From the NCBI GenBank assembly GCA_964599235.1, contig CAZRDX010000031.1, positions 1-64,000 of the forward strand: a stretch of DNA of 64,000 nt. The letters run 5' to 3'. The position numbers were made by a program, and so were the translations under genes. Within the stretch, counting starts at the first letter, position 1; every line of letters starts with the position of its first letter. Below, one piece after another: positions 34,827-43,985 of the stretch. Source of the DNA: DRPN01 sp964599235 (lineage in GTDB: Bacteria; Bacteroidota; Bacteroidia; Bacteroidales; VadinHA17). A model generated the notes under the pieces. The model saw only the letters and a program-made list of their open reading frames with translations. It did not search any database and was not told the origin of the DNA.

Positions 34827-36047
34827 CTATCTGTTGACGAAAATATAACGGATATGTGCCTTGGCACCCTTGCTTCTCTCGTTCTTCTCACCCGTGAGGC
34901 GGATCTCCAGGGTATGTTCTCCCTGCGCCAGTCCGGCACCCAGGGTATAGTACCAGGGCAGGTAAAGCCCCTGACTGTAACGGGTGAACAGGTCTTGTTG
35001 TTTCCATGTACCACCGTCGATGCGGTATTCGATGATCCCTTCGTCGGGGCCGGCGATGGCGACGATGCCCACGGCATTCCCCTGAAAGGTGTATCTCAGC
35101 ACCTTGCCGGGTGTGTCCCCGATCAGCACCGGCACATGGTAATAGTTGGTCCTTTTTCCGACGGCATATTCTGGATCCCATACCTCCACATAATGCCACC
35201 CTTCCGGATGTGGCAGCTGCCAGGCGGGATAGAGCCAGCCTCTGTCGTAGCAAGCCGGATCCAGCTTCTCCGGCAGGGGAGGGTCGGTCAGGGTGTTTTT
35301 CTTTTCTTCCGCTTTTTTCCACTCATCCTCGAGGAAGGTCACAATGGAATGGCGGTAGATCCTCTGACCGAAAGGCGAGGGGTGGAGGTCCCTGAAATCG
35401 TGCTCCCAGTCAAATTCACCCGCGGCGATGCGGTCGGTCACCTCTTGGGCCAGGTTGATGGAAGAGATACCGTAATGTTGGGCCACCCGTTCATGGTTGG
35501 TGATCACCTCCGGCACTTTGCCGGCATGGTAATCTTTCATCTTGCCGGGGTCCACGAAATAGAGGAAGACGATGTCGGTCCGGGGCCCCACGTAGCGCAC
35601 ATGACGGACGATCCCTTCCATGCCGCATATCTGCTCGTCGGCAGTACGGCCTTTAAGATGGTCGTTGACGGCCGCATCGACGAAGAGCAGGTCCACCGGT
35701 CCGAAGTTGACCACATCCCTCTCCACGCGGAACGCATCGGAGGTGGAACCCATCGACGGGACACCCGCCTGCACGAAATCGAATTCCGTCGCAGGGAAAC
35801 GTTCCATGAGATATTTCTCCACCATGTAGCGCCATCCCCGCATGGCCGTGATCGACCCACCGAGGAAAGCCACCTTGACCCGTTGCTCGCCGGTGGTCAT
35901 CTTCAGCCAGGTATGGGTGAGCGGCGTACGGTGGGTATGGTACTGCCGCGAGGAGAGTCCGGTATCGTCCTGTGCCAAAACCGCTGCATCCGGGAAAAGC
36001 AAAAGAACCAATATCCCGGTAAACAAGACATCCGCAAAGACTTTCAT
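34827..36047 (-). CDS. Secreted SGNH/GDSL-type hydrolase with C-terminal beta-sandwich
   Basis: The protein has 406 residues with a signal peptide (FTGILVLLLFPDAAVLAQ). The SGNH-type hydrolase part has FLGGSITAM (Ser in GGSIT), QAGVPSMGST, DAAVND (in place of GxND) and DLHPS with Asp/His near residue 220. These variants occur in the rhamnogalacturonan acetylesterase-like and carbohydrate-esterase-like branches. After about residue 260 a beta-rich domain follows (YPAWQLPHPEGWHYVEVWDPEY ... GNAVGIVAIAGPDEGIIEYRIDGG ... GEHTLEIRLTGEKN), a carbohydrate-binding-like fold. Its last 141 bases are duplicated downstream. It lies in an operon after the Gfo/Idh/MocA gene (21 bases). Esterase activity on the glycan is the likely role. 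Confidence 0.88.
   Translation of the reverse strand: MKVFADVLFTGILVLLLFPDAAVLAQDDTGLSSRQYHTHRTPLTHTWLKMTTGEQRVKVAFLGGSITAMRGWRYMVEKYLMERFPATEFDFVQAGVPSMGSTSDAFRVERDVVNFGPVDLLFVDAAVNDHLKGRTADEQICGMEGIVRHVRYVGPRTDIVFLYFVDPGKMKDYHAGKVPEVITNHERVAQHYGISSINLAQEVTDRIAAGEFDWEHDFRDLHPSPFGQRIYRHSIVTFLEDEWKKAEEKKNTLTDPPLPEKLDPACYDRGWLYPAWQLPHPEGWHYVEVWDPEYAVGKRTNYYHVPVLIGDTPGKVLRYTFQGNAVGIVAIAGPDEGIIEYRIDGGTWKQQDLFTRYSQGLYLPWYYTLGAGLAQGEHTLEIRLTGEKNERSKGAKAHIRYIFVNR
34831..34971. repeat. Direct repeat, copy B (141 bases), inside the SGNH hydrolase 3' end
   Basis: This is the functional copy of the repeat. It encodes the last 47 residues of the SGNH hydrolase and ends just upstream of the stop at 34827-34829. 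Copy A (33620-33760) is the truncated duplicate. Mismatches cluster in two short places and otherwise the copies are identical. Confidence 0.9.
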
Positions 36048-36068
36048 TCCTTTTCCGTTTCCGTTATG

Positions 36069-37424
36069 TCAGCTGATCCGGGGTTCCCATCCCGGTTCAT
36101 ATTCCCTGCCCCACAGTTTCATCGCTTCTGCATTGCGGATATGTCCGTCGGCCGGGTCGATCTCCAGGCGCTGGCCGGTGCGGTAGGCGATGTTGGCCAG
36201 ATGGCACAGGAGGGTGCTTTTGGCTCCCTCGCGGATGGGGGAATGGAGTTGGGCTTTGCCACGGATGGCGTCGAAAAAGTTGCCCACGTGGAGGGTGGTC
36301 AGGTCGCCGCCGCCGCCCAGGGCCGTGCCGGTTTCCTTGTATGCGGATTTGCTGTCGCGTATGAGTTTGCCTTTCCTGTCGTAGAGGCGATATCCTCCCC
36401 GGTCGACATAGACGGTTCCTTCGCTGCCGTAGATGATCGTGCCCCGGCCGCTGCCGTAAGTAGGATAGCCGTTGCGGCTTTTACCGTCCCACTTGATGGT
36501 GGTGCCGTTGGAGAAACGGAAGGTGGCATCCATGGTATCGTACATGGTCCAGCCGTCGTCGACAAAATGGTATTTGCCGGCCACCACCTCGGCTTCCACG
36601 GGGTAATCGACCCGGAGGGCCCAGCGGGCAATGTCGAGCTCGTGGGTGGCGTTGTTGCCCGTCTCGGCGGTACCGAACTTCCATCCGTACCAATGCCAGT
36701 TGTAGTCGAACACATTGTCCACGTACCGGTCGTGTGGGGCAGGGCCCTGGAACAGCTCCCAGTCGAGCCCGTCGGGCGGGTCGGCGGGGACAGGATTTTT
36801 CACCCTCCCCCGGGCATTGGTGTAAAAAGCCACGGCCAGATAAGGCTTGCCGATGATCCCGCGATGGATCTCATCGATGATCTGCCGCGTCTCCGGCGAG
36901 GAGCGTTGCTGGTTCCCCATCTGCACCACGCGGGGGTAACGCCTGAGGTATTGGAGCAGCAGCTCTCCCTCGCGCGGGTTATGGGTCAGGGGTTTTTCCA
37001 CATAGACATGTTTGCCTGCCTCCAGCGCCATCCAGGTGGCCGGACCATGCCAGTGATCGGGGATGGCAAAGAAAAGCGCATCGACTTCCTTGTCGTCGAG
37101 TGCCTTGCGGAAGTCGTTGAGCAGCATGGGATCGTAGCCCACTTTCTCACGGAACCGCAGAGCACCTTTTTCCCGCCGCGAACGCATCACATCGGCAAGG
37201 TACTTCACCGTGACCCCGTCCTTGTACTCCACCATCGGGTCGAGGTATCCGGGAAAACGTCGTCCCATACCCACCAGGGCCACGATGATGCGGTCGTTGG
37301 CTCCCATGATACGGCGATAGCTGGCTGCCGGAAAGGCGGTCCCGCCGAGGGTGATAGCAGCCGCCCCCAGAGCCGTCTTTTTCATAAAATCCCTGCGGGT
37401 GGTAGGGTTGTTCTTTTTTCTCAT
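36069..37424 (-). CDS. Tat-exported Gfo/Idh/MocA-family oxidoreductase
   Basis: The protein has 451 residues. A Tat signal (TTRRDFMKKTALGAAAITLGG) begins the protein. The NAD-binding Rossmann part has IVALVGMGRRF and a late EKPLT with the catalytic Lys (HVYVEKPLTHN). The C-terminal sheet domain includes GNNATHELDIARWAL with the expected His. Tat-exported members of this family oxidise sugars at C3 (glucoside 3-dehydrogenase type) in many Bacteroidota loci. Upstream, 12 bases away, is a DUF1080 protein, a family shown to hydrolyse 3-keto-glycosides, so the pair suggests a 3-keto route for cleaving the glycan. The exact substrate is unknown. The frame is complete. Confidence 0.92.
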   Translation of the reverse strand: MRKKNNPTTRRDFMKKTALGAAAITLGGTAFPAASYRRIMGANDRIIVALVGMGRRFPGYLDPMVEYKDGVTVKYLADVMRSRREKGALRFREKVGYDPMLLNDFRKALDDKEVDALFFAIPDHWHGPATWMALEAGKHVYVEKPLTHNPREGELLLQYLRRYPRVVQMGNQQRSSPETRQIIDEIHRGIIGKPYLAVAFYTNARGRVKNPVPADPPDGLDWELFQGPAPHDRYVDNVFDYNWHWYGWKFGTAETGNNATHELDIARWALRVDYPVEAEVVAGKYHFVDDGWTMYDTMDATFRFSNGTTIKWDGKSRNGYPTYGSGRGTIIYGSEGTVYVDRGGYRLYDRKGKLIRDSKSAYKETGTALGGGGDLTTLHVGNFFDAIRGKAQLHSPIREGAKSTLLCHLANIAYRTGQRLEIDPADGHIRNAEAMKLWGREYEPGWEPRIS

Positions 37425-37436
37425 GATCTTATTGGA

Positions 37437-38828
37437 TTACATTTCATCGCATCTGTTCAGTTCAAGTATTTTGATGTTCTTGAAGTGCACGGTACAGCCG
37501 TGGTCCTGGAGGAGGATATGTCCTTCCTGTGCTTCGCCGAAGTGGGGCCAGACATGGTATTTACTGCGAGCCACCAGGGCCCGCCACATCTGGCCGCAAC
37601 GGTCGTATTCCACCACTTTGATGTTGTTGATCCAGTGTTCCACGTGGCATCCCCGCACCACGATGCGGGCACGGTACCATCCTCCCACCGGTCGCTTGGC
37701 ATAACCCTGCAAACGGGAGTTAGCCGCCCGGGCAGGGATGAGGTCGTAGAGCGAAGCCAGGGTGCGGTTGCCGTCGGTACCTTTTTTGGCATCGGGATGG
37801 TGTTGATCGTCAAGGATCTGGAACTCACAGCCTATGGCCGAACCTTTCCCCTTGTTGAGCGTGGGATCGACAAAATACTTGATGCCGCTGTTGGCTCCTT
37901 CGGTGATCTGAAAATCCACTTCCAGGACAAAGTTGCGATAGGTACGGGTGGTGATGATATCGCCTCCGTTGGCCGATTCGGCACCGTCGGCTCCCTGGAC
38001 GGTGAGGATTCCGTCCCTGATCTCCCAACCTTTTTCCGGGAAATGATCGAGCCTGGCACCGCGCCATCCTCTGGTGGTCTTGCCATCCCACAGCAGTTTC
38101 CATCCCTCGGCCTTTTCCTGTGGGGTGAGCCGGTTGTCGAGGTAGCTGATCACCGGCACCCGGGGGTCGGGTTTCCAGCGGGCAGTGTCAAGGCCGGTAG
38201 TGAGGATGCGGATGTTACGCCAGCGTATCTTCTTGCCCGCCAGCGCTTTGTTATGACCAATGCCATGCACCTGCAGACCGATAAAACCCGAGGCGGTCAT
38301 CGTATCCACCAGGTTGGCACACATCACTCCGTTGACCCAGGTGCGTATCTCATCGCCGACAGCTTCCACATGGAACTTGTTCCACTGGCCCATGAGGAAA
38401 GCCTGCTTGCCGCGGGGGTTGCGCTCCAGGTTGTACAGCCAGCCGCGACGCGCCTCGTCGTAGATACCCCCTGTCCAGCGCCGTGTGGAAGGATCGATCT
38501 CCACCTGATAACCATGCACACGACCGTTCATGTAGTCCTTGCTGCTCTCACTGCGTATCTGCACTCCCGAGTTGACCGCCGGCTCGAGCAAAACCTCAAA
38601 CTCAAGGATGAAATCCCCAAAATGCTCCCTGGTACAAAGGAAACTGTTAGGGGAACCCAGGACCGTCTCTCCAACCAGTACCCCGTCCTCCACATAGTAC
38701 TTCGCTTTTCCGTTGAGCTGTTCCCAGCCTTTCAGATCATGACCATTAAACAGATCAACCCACCCCTCCTGTGCGGAAAGGGTCAGCGAGATGATCAAGA
38801 AAGTAATAGTGAGTTGTTTTTTCATCAT
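37437..38828 (-). CDS. Tandem DUF1080 (3-keto-disaccharide/glycoside hydrolase-like) secreted protein
   Basis: The protein has 463 residues with a signal peptide (MMKKQLTITFLIISLTLSAQ). Two DUF1080 (LamG/concanavalin-like) domains follow each other. The first, about 20-215, begins WVDLFNGHDLKGWEQLNGKAKYYVEDGVLVG. The second, about 240-460, begins LLWDGKTTRGWRGARLDHFPEKGWEIRDGILTVQG. Each has the family strand NSG-x-Q or NSGIKY and the late GHILLQDHGCTVHFKNIKI / GLQVHGIGHNKA. DUF1080 proteins have been shown to cleave 3-keto-glycosides. The downstream gene is a Gfo/Idh/MocA oxidoreductase, 12 bases on. Having two copies in one chain is common but not universal. Activity of each copy cannot be judged. 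Confidence 0.92.
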   Translation of the reverse strand: MMKKQLTITFLIISLTLSAQEGWVDLFNGHDLKGWEQLNGKAKYYVEDGVLVGETVLGSPNSFLCTREHFGDFILEFEVLLEPAVNSGVQIRSESSKDYMNGRVHGYQVEIDPSTRRWTGGIYDEARRGWLYNLERNPRGKQAFLMGQWNKFHVEAVGDEIRTWVNGVMCANLVDTMTASGFIGLQVHGIGHNKALAGKKIRWRNIRILTTGLDTARWKPDPRVPVISYLDNRLTPQEKAEGWKLLWDGKTTRGWRGARLDHFPEKGWEIRDGILTVQGADGAESANGGDIITTRTYRNFVLEVDFQITEGANSGIKYFVDPTLNKGKGSAIGCEFQILDDQHHPDAKKGTDGNRTLASLYDLIPARAANSRLQGYAKRPVGGWYRARIVVRGCHVEHWINNIKVVEYDRCGQMWRALVARSKYHVWPHFGEAQEGHILLQDHGCTVHFKNIKILELNRCDEM

Positions 38829-39116
38829 GCACGAATTTTTCAGGTTAAGTTGCGGCAGATAGAATGAAACACGAATTTAAGGAATATTTTTTCTCCTTTC
38901 CCAACTTTTTCCACCCTTTTAGTTTTCATAGGTGGGTATTTTCTTTTCCCTCTCCTTCCTTTCTACAGTTTGTTCCGATCACCGTGGAGATTCCCTTTGC
39001 CATCATATTTTCCCGTTGTTCGTTCCTGCCGGGGGATCCTTTTCCTCCTCCAGGCATTTTCACGATCCGGTTTTCCTTTTGACGGCATCAGGATCCAATC
39101 AATCCATGAAGCATTG
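38829..39116. other. Intergenic gap inside the glycan operon region
   Basis: These 288 bases separate the DUF1080 gene start from the esterase-fusion stop, both on the minus strand. The sequence is AT-rich with a 5-bp hairpin (CCACC...GGTGG at about 38920-38937). It could hold a promoter for the DUF1080-Gfo-SGNH group, but I see no clear TAnnTTTG box. No gene is evident. Confidence 0.4.
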
Positions 39117-40778
39117 TCACCCACCATCTTCTGGCAGGTATCCGAGCGATCTCAGGAAGTTCCTCGTTGCTTCCATCGTTTTCTGGAAATATTCGGGGAA
39201 CCAGCTATTGAAGAAGCCGTGTTCTTGTCCCGGGTAAAGGAAAAGATCGCATCGGTTGCCGGCTTCCAGCATTTTCCGCCGGAAGGCATGAATGGTAGAG
39301 ACGGGCACTAAGTTGTCGTGGTCGCCGAAAAAGAGGATGGTAGGAGGGTCGCCGGGAGCAATGTTATGGAGGGGGGAGATCTCCCCGTATCTCTCGCCGA
39401 TACGGTCGTAGCCATAACCTCCGGGTCCGTTGTCAAAGACGGGGTTGAAAAGCACCAGGGCATTGGGACGGGAGCTGACAGTGGTATCCTCGCCCTTTTC
39501 TTCCAGGCCCGGCACGATCCCTGCTGCTGCGGCGATATGACCTCCGGCCGATCCTCCCGAAGCTACGATCCTGCCGGGGTCGATACCCAGCAGGAGTGCA
39601 TGGCTGCGCAGGAAACGGATCGCCGACTTTGCATCTTTGACCGCTTCGAAGGGTGTGGTATGATCCCGCTTTTCCACACGATAATCCGCCGTCATGGCGA
39701 TCATCCCGAGACGTGCAAGATAACGTGCCTGCTTGGTGAACTGATGGGGGCTCCCCACACGCCATCCTCCCCCAAAAAAGAAAATGATCGCCGGCCGACG
39801 GTCACCTCTTTGAAAATCGGGAGGATACCATATGTAAAGATAGAGTTGTGTGGAATCGATCTTCTTGTACCTTACTTTGAGGGGGAGATCGTCGCTGAGG
39901 GCCCGTACCGGCACATAAACATCCTCGATGATCTCCTTCACCACCGGAGACATTGTTTTGGCCCACAACCAGTTCCCGGCACGTGAAGGATGCAGGTAAT
40001 CGGGCATCAGGGAAGGGTCGATATGCCCTTGGGGATCAACAAAGCGATCTTGAAGGTTGAGAAAGAAGATCTTTCTGCCGTCAGCCAGCTGTGACACAAG
40101 CCGATTGGCTTCCTCATTGGCCAGCCGTCGCGGGTCATGGGGATCCCGACCATAAGGAAAGATGCCGAGAACGAGGATCTTTGTCTCAGGCAATCTCTTT
40201 TGCACCTCGTAACAGATCCGCGCGATCCCTTCCGCCACCTCCGGCCCTGTGTGAACGGTGGGATAATGCTCCGCATCCGTATTGTTGGTGCCGATGAGCA
40301 GTACCAGCAGGCGGGGATGGAGACCTTCCAGCTCTCCATGCTGGATACGCCACAGGACATTCTCCGTCCGGTCACCTCCAAAACCCAGATTGAGCGGATC
40401 ATAATCACCAAAAAAAGCATTCCACACTTCCCGATTCCCGGGTTTTTCCAGATTGTGGGTAATGGAGTTGCCAAGGAACACCAGACGGGTATCTTTTTTC
40501 TTTCCTCTCACTTCGGCCAGCTTCTGCCGGTGTCTTCTCTGCCACCATTCACTTTTCCTTTCAGCGGGGAGGATCGCCGTATTGAGTTTCCCTTCCATGA
40601 TCCGCAGAGCAGGTACCCGTGCGAATTCCCATTCCCGGAAACGCTGTACCGCGGGATCCAACGTATCCGGAACAGCCCACATCCCACCTGACAAGAACAA
40701 AAAGAACAGAAAGAACAGAACATGTCTCCTCCTGCAATAAGGATGATCTTTCAGCCCCTTCACCGAAAGAGGACACAT
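39117..40778 (-). CDS. SGNH hydrolase fused to an alpha/beta esterase, secreted
   Basis: The protein has 553 residues from ATG 40778, which gives a signal-peptide-like start (RRRHVLFFLFFLFLSGGMWA). A longer start at 40847 is also open, only 3 bases after the upstream stop. SGNH motifs are FLGNSITHNL, GFGGDRTENV, LIGTNNTD and DYLHPSRAG. After about residue 280 an alpha/beta esterase of the BD-FAE/lipase type follows. FFGGGWRVGS is its oxyanion motif, ASGGSAGGH its nucleophile, GDHDNLVP the acid and PGQEHGFF the histidine. Both sites look complete. It lies directly downstream of the GH2 gene, probably translationally coupled. This is the second SGNH/alpha-beta fusion in the window, with different halves. 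Confidence 0.9.
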   Translation of the reverse strand: MCPLSVKGLKDHPYCRRRHVLFFLFFLFLSGGMWAVPDTLDPAVQRFREWEFARVPALRIMEGKLNTAILPAERKSEWWQRRHRQKLAEVRGKKKDTRLVFLGNSITHNLEKPGNREVWNAFFGDYDPLNLGFGGDRTENVLWRIQHGELEGLHPRLLVLLIGTNNTDAEHYPTVHTGPEVAEGIARICYEVQKRLPETKILVLGIFPYGRDPHDPRRLANEEANRLVSQLADGRKIFFLNLQDRFVDPQGHIDPSLMPDYLHPSRAGNWLWAKTMSPVVKEIIEDVYVPVRALSDDLPLKVRYKKIDSTQLYLYIWYPPDFQRGDRRPAIIFFFGGGWRVGSPHQFTKQARYLARLGMIAMTADYRVEKRDHTTPFEAVKDAKSAIRFLRSHALLLGIDPGRIVASGGSAGGHIAAAAGIVPGLEEKGEDTTVSSRPNALVLFNPVFDNGPGGYGYDRIGERYGEISPLHNIAPGDPPTILFFGDHDNLVPVSTIHAFRRKMLEAGNRCDLFLYPGQEHGFFNSWFPEYFQKTMEATRNFLRSLGYLPEDGG

Positions 40779-40850
40779 GCTCCCTGCACTCCGCCGGTTC
40801 TGCACCGACGGGTATTTCAGCTCAGCGAAAGAACAGATGTCAACCATTTC

Positions 40851-43800
40851 TTATTGTTCTTTTTTTTCATGAATGACCGGTGAAATAAGATGTTCCAGTA
40901 ACAGGCGTGCCACCGGTTCGGTCCGAAGGCGATGGTTCAGTCGCAGCTGGCATATACGGAACACGCCTTCCCCGTAAGGGTATTCTCCCACGGCCAGAGC
41001 TTCGCCGTTGTCGCCACGCCAGTCGGGATTGCCGCTGGTGATGACGGGGGACCACCCTTCCGCCCGGAAAAGGTTCCCCAGGAAGGGGGTCACATAGTCT
41101 TTCTCTTCATCGTACCAGAACCGGAAATCGAGCGGTTGGGCCCAGTTCACCAGCGGATGCTGTAAGCGGGGGGATGCAAAGAAATATTCCCCCATATGGG
41201 TTTTCTCCACCTCGACGGTGGTATTGCCAATGCGGTACTTGCCGGGCAAGAGTTCTCCGAAAAGAACGGTATGACCCTTTCGGACAAGCGCGTCGATCTC
41301 TTTCCTGTGACGGTCGTACCATCCGTAATCAGAGACGATGATGGCCGAAGCCTCGGCGGGGGATCCGGCAAAACCAACATCTTCTTCCATTTCTCTGATA
41401 CCCAGCGGGTCACGCCCGGCAGGGGTCAGGTACAGAGTTTCTTTCACATGTTTCGCAGGGGGAAAGATCTCAAGATCGAGGATCGACTGGCTGACACCCT
41501 CTCCCTTCTCGTCAAAGAGCGCCAGCATCAACCGGCACGGTGTGCGTTGCCGTACCTGCGGTGCCGGGAACCGCAGGTACCCCTGAAAACGGGAACTGTT
41601 GACCGGGATGACCGGATCCACACTGTTGGCGAAGACGACGCTGTCGCCTATCAGGAACTGGTACTTCAGTCGGTATCCCCGGGGGATGGTGTTGCAGTCA
41701 TGGGCCACCCATGCTTCGGCGAGGATCTCCTGACCAGAGAAATAGTGATATCTGTCGGTACGAAGGATGGCCACCAGGGGTTTCAGAAGATCGCGGTACA
41801 CAAAGAAAGCTTTTTTGGGCTGGCGGTCCACATCCATGATGGCTTTCATCCACCCTGCCGGCCAGGCATCGATGAAAAGATGGATGGCAAAGGAGACCAT
41901 GTTGCTGTCGAGACGGAAAGCCTCGGCATACATCCGGGTGGCCCAGGCCTGATGCTCCTGACTGGCTTCGATCCAGTCGTGCACGGAATGCTGGGCATTG
42001 AACCACATATAGTGGAAACGCCAGGTTTGGGCTGCGGCAATGACTCCCGGCGTCCATGTTTTCTCTTCCTCTGCACTGGCAGGCAACCATCCGGCAGGAT
42101 AGTATTTCTTCATCACGGGATAGTTGTCCAGTCCCTCTGCCCCGAACTCTCCGCAGGCATAGTACCATCCCGGCTTGACAGGCTGCCAGTAGCCTTTGTG
42201 CATCTTCCCCAGCGGGAGGCCATGACTGTTGTACCAGGCATTGTAACAATGGTTGTCGGGGAGGCCCGGGGAAGGAGGATCGTAATCCCCGTCGCCGGCC
42301 TTGATGACCCTGTCGGGGTTGGCCATGTGAACAGCCTGGTCGCAGGCACGAAAAAAGCGATAGTACTCCTCGGCCGTCGACATGGCACGCTGCGGCGAAC
42401 CTTCGGCATTGGGAAAACGTTCGTTGATATAGGTGACCAGGATGTTACAGGGATGGTTCCGCACCAGCCTCTCCATCTCGCCTGCCTGCCGCACCGCCTC
42501 GGCCCACTGATTGGTGCGCAGGGTGCCGAAAAGAGGGAGGTCGGTCTGGGTCATCATCCCCAGACGGTCACAGTAATCATAGATCGTTTTCTGCACGGGA
42601 CGCTGGGTCATCCGCAGATAATTCAGTCCCAGAATCTTGGCCAGAAGAATGTCGTCCCTCAGCTGTGCCGTGTCGCCTCGCATCACATCCTGCTGGAAAG
42701 CGCCCATGGTGTTGGCCCCCCGCAATCGGATCATCTTTCCGTTGAGGAACATCCTTCCTTTGGGGGTATGGAGGGTATCCATGGTAAAGGAACGCATCCC
42801 GAACTGGCATTTCCGCACATCGCGCAGCTCATCCTGCTCATCGTAGAGCCGCACCTGTAGCTGATACAGCCAGGGCGTTCCCGGCTCCCAAAGCCGGGCT
42901 CCTTTCATGGGGAGGGTGACTTTCAGAAAGTTCACACCGTAACCCATGGGCAGATCCTTGCTCTCCCAGTCGGTGGGCTTGGCCAGATCACCCAACCCCG
43001 GCACCACAACGGTATGGGGACGATAACGGAACCCTTCCACCACCGTGGTATCGAAATTCTGTCCGTAGACCGACAAGGAAAGCCGGATCTTTCGGGGTGT
43101 GGGGAAATAATTGTTCACCTCGATCCATACTTCCGCCTTTTCTTCCGAGAGCACCGGTCTGACAAACAGATCACGGATATGCAGCGGAGAACGGGCCTCC
43201 AGGTAACAGGGCTGGTAAATGCCCATGCCCGGAGGGCAATGATGCCATCCTTCACGGGGGTCATCGTATCCCGGCCCTGTAGCCGCATAGATCTTGTCGC
43301 CCTTCCTCGAAGTGGTAGTATGATCGTTCTCCACCTTGACCACCAGCGTGTTCTCCCCCACCTTCACATGACCGGTGACGGGAAACTCGAAGGGAGCGAA
43401 AAAACCTTCGTGGGAACCGATATAAGCCCCGTTGACAAAAACGTGAGCCTTGTAGTCCACCCCGTCGAAATGCAGGAATATGCTCCCTTTCCGCATCATA
43501 TCAGGAGTAACCCGGAAAGTACGGTAGTAATAGGTCACCGCTCTGCCAAGAGGCGGACCATAATGGGGGATGGCGACCTTTTTCCAGTCACCTTCGCCCC
43601 GATGAACCCTGAAAAAATCGGATCTGTCCGCAGGTGTTTCGACACGCCAGTAGAAATGTCTGAGAGGCACCCTTATGCGCTCTTCCCGGACAGCAGGGGC
43701 CAGATCGCGCAGGAAAGGGGCATAGCGATCCCGCATCCGCTGCAGCTCGTTCTCCAGCTCTCCGGCGGTGGACAACGAAGGAACGGAAGAAAAGGCTTCG

Positions 43801-43985
43801 CCAGCATCTGTCCCTGTGGGAAGATACACCTCCGGAAGCGGCATGGGAACCACCTCCCGCAGCAACCCCCATCGCACCGCCTCATCCCTCATGGCAATGC
43901 GCGCAAAACGATCCTCCTCCTGCTGCGCAACCAGGCTGACAGCAGAAAGCATCCAAACGACCAGAATTGTAAACATGTGTTTCAT
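40851..43985 (-). CDS. GH2-family glycoside hydrolase with amidotransferase-like C-terminal domain, secreted
   Basis: The protein has 1044 residues from ATG 43985 (MKHMFTILVVWMLSAVSLVAQ); an earlier in-frame start would add 61 residues ahead of the signal peptide. The GH2 layout is visible: a sugar-binding domain with YYYRTFRVTPDMMRKG and FVNGAYIGSHEGFFAPFEF, an Ig-like domain, and the TIM barrel with RLRGANTMG. The acid/base is in YINERF (Asn-Glu) and the likely nucleophile is the Glu in GEFGAEG. From about residue 850 an extra domain (IIVSDYGWYDRHRKEIDALVRKGHTVLFGELLPG) resembles a class I glutamine amidotransferase-like/beta-galactosidase trimerisation domain. The substrate is probably a beta-galactoside or beta-glucuronide, but GH2 covers many specificities. 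Confidence 0.9.
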   Translation of the reverse strand: MKHMFTILVVWMLSAVSLVAQQEEDRFARIAMRDEAVRWGLLREVVPMPLPEVYLPTGTDAGEAFSSVPSLSTAGELENELQRMRDRYAPFLRDLAPAVREERIRVPLRHFYWRVETPADRSDFFRVHRGEGDWKKVAIPHYGPPLGRAVTYYYRTFRVTPDMMRKGSIFLHFDGVDYKAHVFVNGAYIGSHEGFFAPFEFPVTGHVKVGENTLVVKVENDHTTTSRKGDKIYAATGPGYDDPREGWHHCPPGMGIYQPCYLEARSPLHIRDLFVRPVLSEEKAEVWIEVNNYFPTPRKIRLSLSVYGQNFDTTVVEGFRYRPHTVVVPGLGDLAKPTDWESKDLPMGYGVNFLKVTLPMKGARLWEPGTPWLYQLQVRLYDEQDELRDVRKCQFGMRSFTMDTLHTPKGRMFLNGKMIRLRGANTMGAFQQDVMRGDTAQLRDDILLAKILGLNYLRMTQRPVQKTIYDYCDRLGMMTQTDLPLFGTLRTNQWAEAVRQAGEMERLVRNHPCNILVTYINERFPNAEGSPQRAMSTAEEYYRFFRACDQAVHMANPDRVIKAGDGDYDPPSPGLPDNHCYNAWYNSHGLPLGKMHKGYWQPVKPGWYYACGEFGAEGLDNYPVMKKYYPAGWLPASAEEEKTWTPGVIAAAQTWRFHYMWFNAQHSVHDWIEASQEHQAWATRMYAEAFRLDSNMVSFAIHLFIDAWPAGWMKAIMDVDRQPKKAFFVYRDLLKPLVAILRTDRYHYFSGQEILAEAWVAHDCNTIPRGYRLKYQFLIGDSVVFANSVDPVIPVNSSRFQGYLRFPAPQVRQRTPCRLMLALFDEKGEGVSQSILDLEIFPPAKHVKETLYLTPAGRDPLGIREMEEDVGFAGSPAEASAIIVSDYGWYDRHRKEIDALVRKGHTVLFGELLPGKYRIGNTTVEVEKTHMGEYFFASPRLQHPLVNWAQPLDFRFWYDEEKDYVTPFLGNLFRAEGWSPVITSGNPDWRGDNGEALAVGEYPYGEGVFRICQLRLNHRLRTEPVARLLLEHLISPVIHEKKEQ

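Noticed and set aside
34158..38867. A very long plus-strand reading frame (about 1,570 residues) opposite four genes
   Set aside because: It runs antisense to well-recognised enzymes (EEP, SGNH, Gfo/Idh/MocA, DUF1080) with intact motifs. Its translation has no domain and is Pro/Gly/His-rich, typical of the mirror frame of GC-rich genes.
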